64,000 bases of DNA from Synaphobranchus kaupii (taxonomy: Eukaryota > Chordata > Actinopteri > Anguilliformes > Synaphobranchidae). Positions 61,510 to 64,000 of the stretch are shown here, piece by piece. Where the stretch lies: positions 23,598,305 to 23,662,304 of the forward strand of contig CM056391.1 in NCBI GenBank assembly GCA_029718625.1. Direction: 5' to 3'. How positions within the stretch are numbered: the stretch's first letter is position 1; every line of letters starts with the position of its first letter. Under the pieces are notes generated by a model that saw only the letters and a program-made list of their open reading frames with translations, had not been told where the DNA came from and did not search any database. Made by a program: the position numbers and the translations under genes.

Positions 61510-62541
61510 AATTGAAATTTTAATTATTTATTTATTGCATATTTATTGCTATATCAGATGAAACAGGTGAAATTACTTTTTATACCATAAAATGAACATG
61601 AAATACAAAATAATATTATAACGTTACTTATAAAGCTTGAAAAAATATATAAAATGAAAATTTTACTGTACAAATACTGTAGGTATCCAGTGTCTTTCCA
61701 CCATCAAATGGCAATCATCCTCTATCCCACCAAATACACTGCAAGAATGTCTGACGTCAGGGCTCTGACCCTCACAGGCAATCCACAGCAATGTCAGACA
61801 TCGCTGCCAGGTTTTTTTCCCCCAGACTCAGCAGGGAGAAGACTCACAATGTCACACAGTCGCTATCTGGGGGGGGGGGGGGGGGGTAGAATGCTCTACA
61901 GAGGGAAACTCAGCTTTCCAGGCATGCTGTATGCACCAGGACACAGATACACTCTCTGGGCCAATCTACTACCTCAAATATCATTACTGAAACACTGTGT
62001 GAATGGTGCATGGTCTGGGAACCAGCGGCATTTCCACCAACAAAGCTGTAAAAGCTGAGTGAAGCCACATGTCAGGATACCAACGATTTCCAAAACACTT
62101 GGATTGTACAATATACGTACAACTGTCTTGCACTGTATATTTTCTTTGTTAAAATAGACTCAGCTAGCACTCTCAGCGTACAGAAGAGTATTTCTTTTCA
62201 AGCAGACAATCATTATCTGAGATAAATACATAAAAAAGGTAATATATTTTCTTAGATGTTACACAGCTACCCCACAAATGACCCCCCATAACACCTTTGT
62301 ATGTCAAGATGAAAAAAATAAGGTTAACTGGATTTTAAGAAACATCAAACATTAAATTGGGTCAAATTAACCCTGAACCTAATACGAGGGTTAAACATGT
62401 CTAGCCAAATCAACAAAAGTCATGATTTTCTAAAAAAAGATTTGGTATTTCATTCAGTTATGGGAAGATATGGAATGTACAATAAAGAGTAGTCAATTAA
62501 GCACAGTAATCAGCAATAGACATTTCATTAAAATGCTAAAA
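61510..62541. other. Gene-free stretch with an 18-G run
   Basis: Poly-G at 61869-61886; otherwise AT-rich. An open plus frame at 61654-62058 crosses the G run and has no recognisable domain. Confidence 0.55.
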
Positions 62542-63394
62542 TCACTGCACTACACTGGCTTACACTGCACCACACTGGTTTACACTGCGCTACACTGGTT
62601 TACACTGCACTACACTGGCTTACACTTCACTACACTTACACTGCACTACACTGGCTTACACTGCTCTACACTGCCTTACACTGCACTACACTGGCTTACA
62701 CTGCACTACACTGGTTTACACTTCACTACACTGGCTTACACTGCACTACACTGGCTTACACTGCTCTACACTGGCTTACACTTCACTATGCTTGCTTACA
62801 CTGCACCACACTGGTTTACACTGCACTACACTGTCTTACACTTCACTACACTGGCTTACACTTCACTACACTTGCTTACACTGCATTACACTGGGTTACA
62901 CTTCACTATGGCTTACACTGCACTACACTGGCTTACACTGCTCTACACTGGCTTACACTTCACTACGCTTGCTTACAATGCACCACACTGGTTTACACTG
63001 CACTACACTGGCTTACACTTCACTACACTTGCGTACACTGCACTACACTGGTTTACACTTCACTACACTGGCTTACACTTCACTACGCTTGCTTACACTG
63101 CATCTCACTGGTTTACACTGCACTACACTGGCTTACACTGCACTACATTGGTTTACACTGCACTGGCTTACACTGCACCACACTGGTTTACATTGCACTA
63201 CACTGGCTTACACTTCACTACACTTGCTTACACTGCATTACACTGGTTTACATTTCACCAAACTGGCTTTACACTGCTCTACACTGGCTTGCACTTCACT
63301 ATGCTTGCTTACACTGCACCACACTGGTTTACACTGCACTACACTGGCTTACACTGCTCTACACTGGTTTACACTGCACTACACTGGCTTACAC
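62542..63394. repeat. 20-bp minisatellite, about 43 copies
   Basis: Unit CACTACACTGGCTTACACTG with variants (CACCACACTGG, TTCACTACACT, GGTTTACACTG). Variants alternate in blocks, such as CTTCACTACACTTGCTTACA. Overlapping open plus frames of 315 and 248 codons encode 20-residue periodic peptides (TGLHCTTL-type); the repeat alone explains them. Confidence 0.97.
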
Positions 63395-64000
63395 TTCCAT
63401 GGGTTCTGCTTCCTTAGTCATCCCCACCAGGTGGTCTTTGATGAAGTAAAGAATAATATACATCTCCACAGAATGAAGTTGCCACTGAAAATAATACATG
63501 CCCACCCAGGCAAGTGGAGCACCACAGAGATTATTTGAATGGAGGGAGAACAGTTCACTCAGTCATGTTGGTAATGCCAGAGGTGATTGTGGGATGTTGG
63601 GAAACTAGAGAAGATCTGCATTTTAATTGTGGTGCAAAAAAGCCATACACATATGATTAACAATTAACAGAAACTTTGTTTCAACACAAATTATCCAGAT
63701 ATGCTCTGGAATGCAATGTTCCACCCACATCATGACACAGCGTATTTTGGAAGATAGAGCACATAAGGAGCACTGGCCCTGTTCCTTGCAGATGCACTAA
63801 TATTCATCAGAGGGATATAACTATTTCAGCCTGAGGCTCTCTTAGTACAGCAAAAAATGATTGGTCATAACTTTTATGCTGAGTGCAAGTAGTCATAGCC
63901 TATATTATTTGTCTGACTTGTCTGTATTTGAGCGCTTATTGTGTGTTTATTTTGTGAATGCCTAGCGCCTTCAGTACACTGTTTCACCCCACATAGGTTG
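63395..64000. other. No recognisable feature
   Basis: Unique sequence to the window end; no exon or element identified. Confidence 0.55.

Noticed and set aside
61654..62058. 134-codon plus frame
   Set aside because: Crosses an 18-G homopolymer, no similarity or splice context, and composition like surrounding non-coding DNA.
62470..63417. 315-codon plus frame
   Set aside because: Encoded by the 20-bp minisatellite; 20-residue periodicity and no domain.

Overview
This is nuclear DNA of a vertebrate, most likely a ray-finned (teleost-type) fish. The grounds are a split gene with vertebrate exon phases, many (CA)n tracts, tRNA-derived fish-type SINEs (one ending in a TGTAA-type L2-clade tail), and dead Tc1, hAT and TTAA-flanked DNA transposons. 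I do not call a species.

One protein-coding gene is recognisable: OTUD7A (Cezanne-2, an A20-family OTU deubiquitinase) on the minus strand. Eight coding exons lie at about 2.2-17.6 kb: 17497-17581, 10625-10807, 9789-10007, 7657-7757, 6075-6204, 5099-5212, 3733-3860 and 2182-2308. They run from the N-terminal UBA region through the OTU catalytic core. The 3' exons (end of the OTU fold, basic region, C-terminal A20 zinc finger) lie beyond position 1. All splice sites are canonical and phases match across every junction, but four exons carry frame-changing indels: -1 in exon 4; -1, +1 and +2 in exon 5; +1 in exon 6; a net -23 next to the catalytic His in exon 8. Either the single-base lesions are assembly errors, or this copy is degenerating. 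Several splice sites directly abut GT/CA-type microsatellites.

From 17.6 to 64 kb no host exon is recognisable. The stretch holds: SINEs (18.1 and 19.0 kb); two Tc1 remnants of one family (21.9 and 53.8 kb); two copies of a TTAA-bounded foldback element carrying a broken THAP zinc-finger exon (25.1 and 47.5 kb, Kolobok-like by inference); a double inverted-repeat element with an 84-bp repeat (29.3-31.3 kb); a 5-kb, 43-bp minisatellite of about 117 copies, most containing a perfect AP-1/NF-E2-type core (34.8-39.9 kb); another TTAA element (41.9 kb); a nested transposon nest (56.4-61.5 kb) holding a Tc1 remnant, a TTAA MITE, an hAT derivative with a perfect 8-bp target duplication and BED-finger exon, and a further inverted-repeat unit; and a 20-bp minisatellite (62.5-63.4 kb). 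This DNA lies upstream of the OTUD7A coding start and could be intergenic or a long 5' intron.

The best candidates for something undescribed are the AP-1-site megasatellite, the cluster of UG-repeat splice sites in OTUD7A, and the THAP-carrying foldback family.
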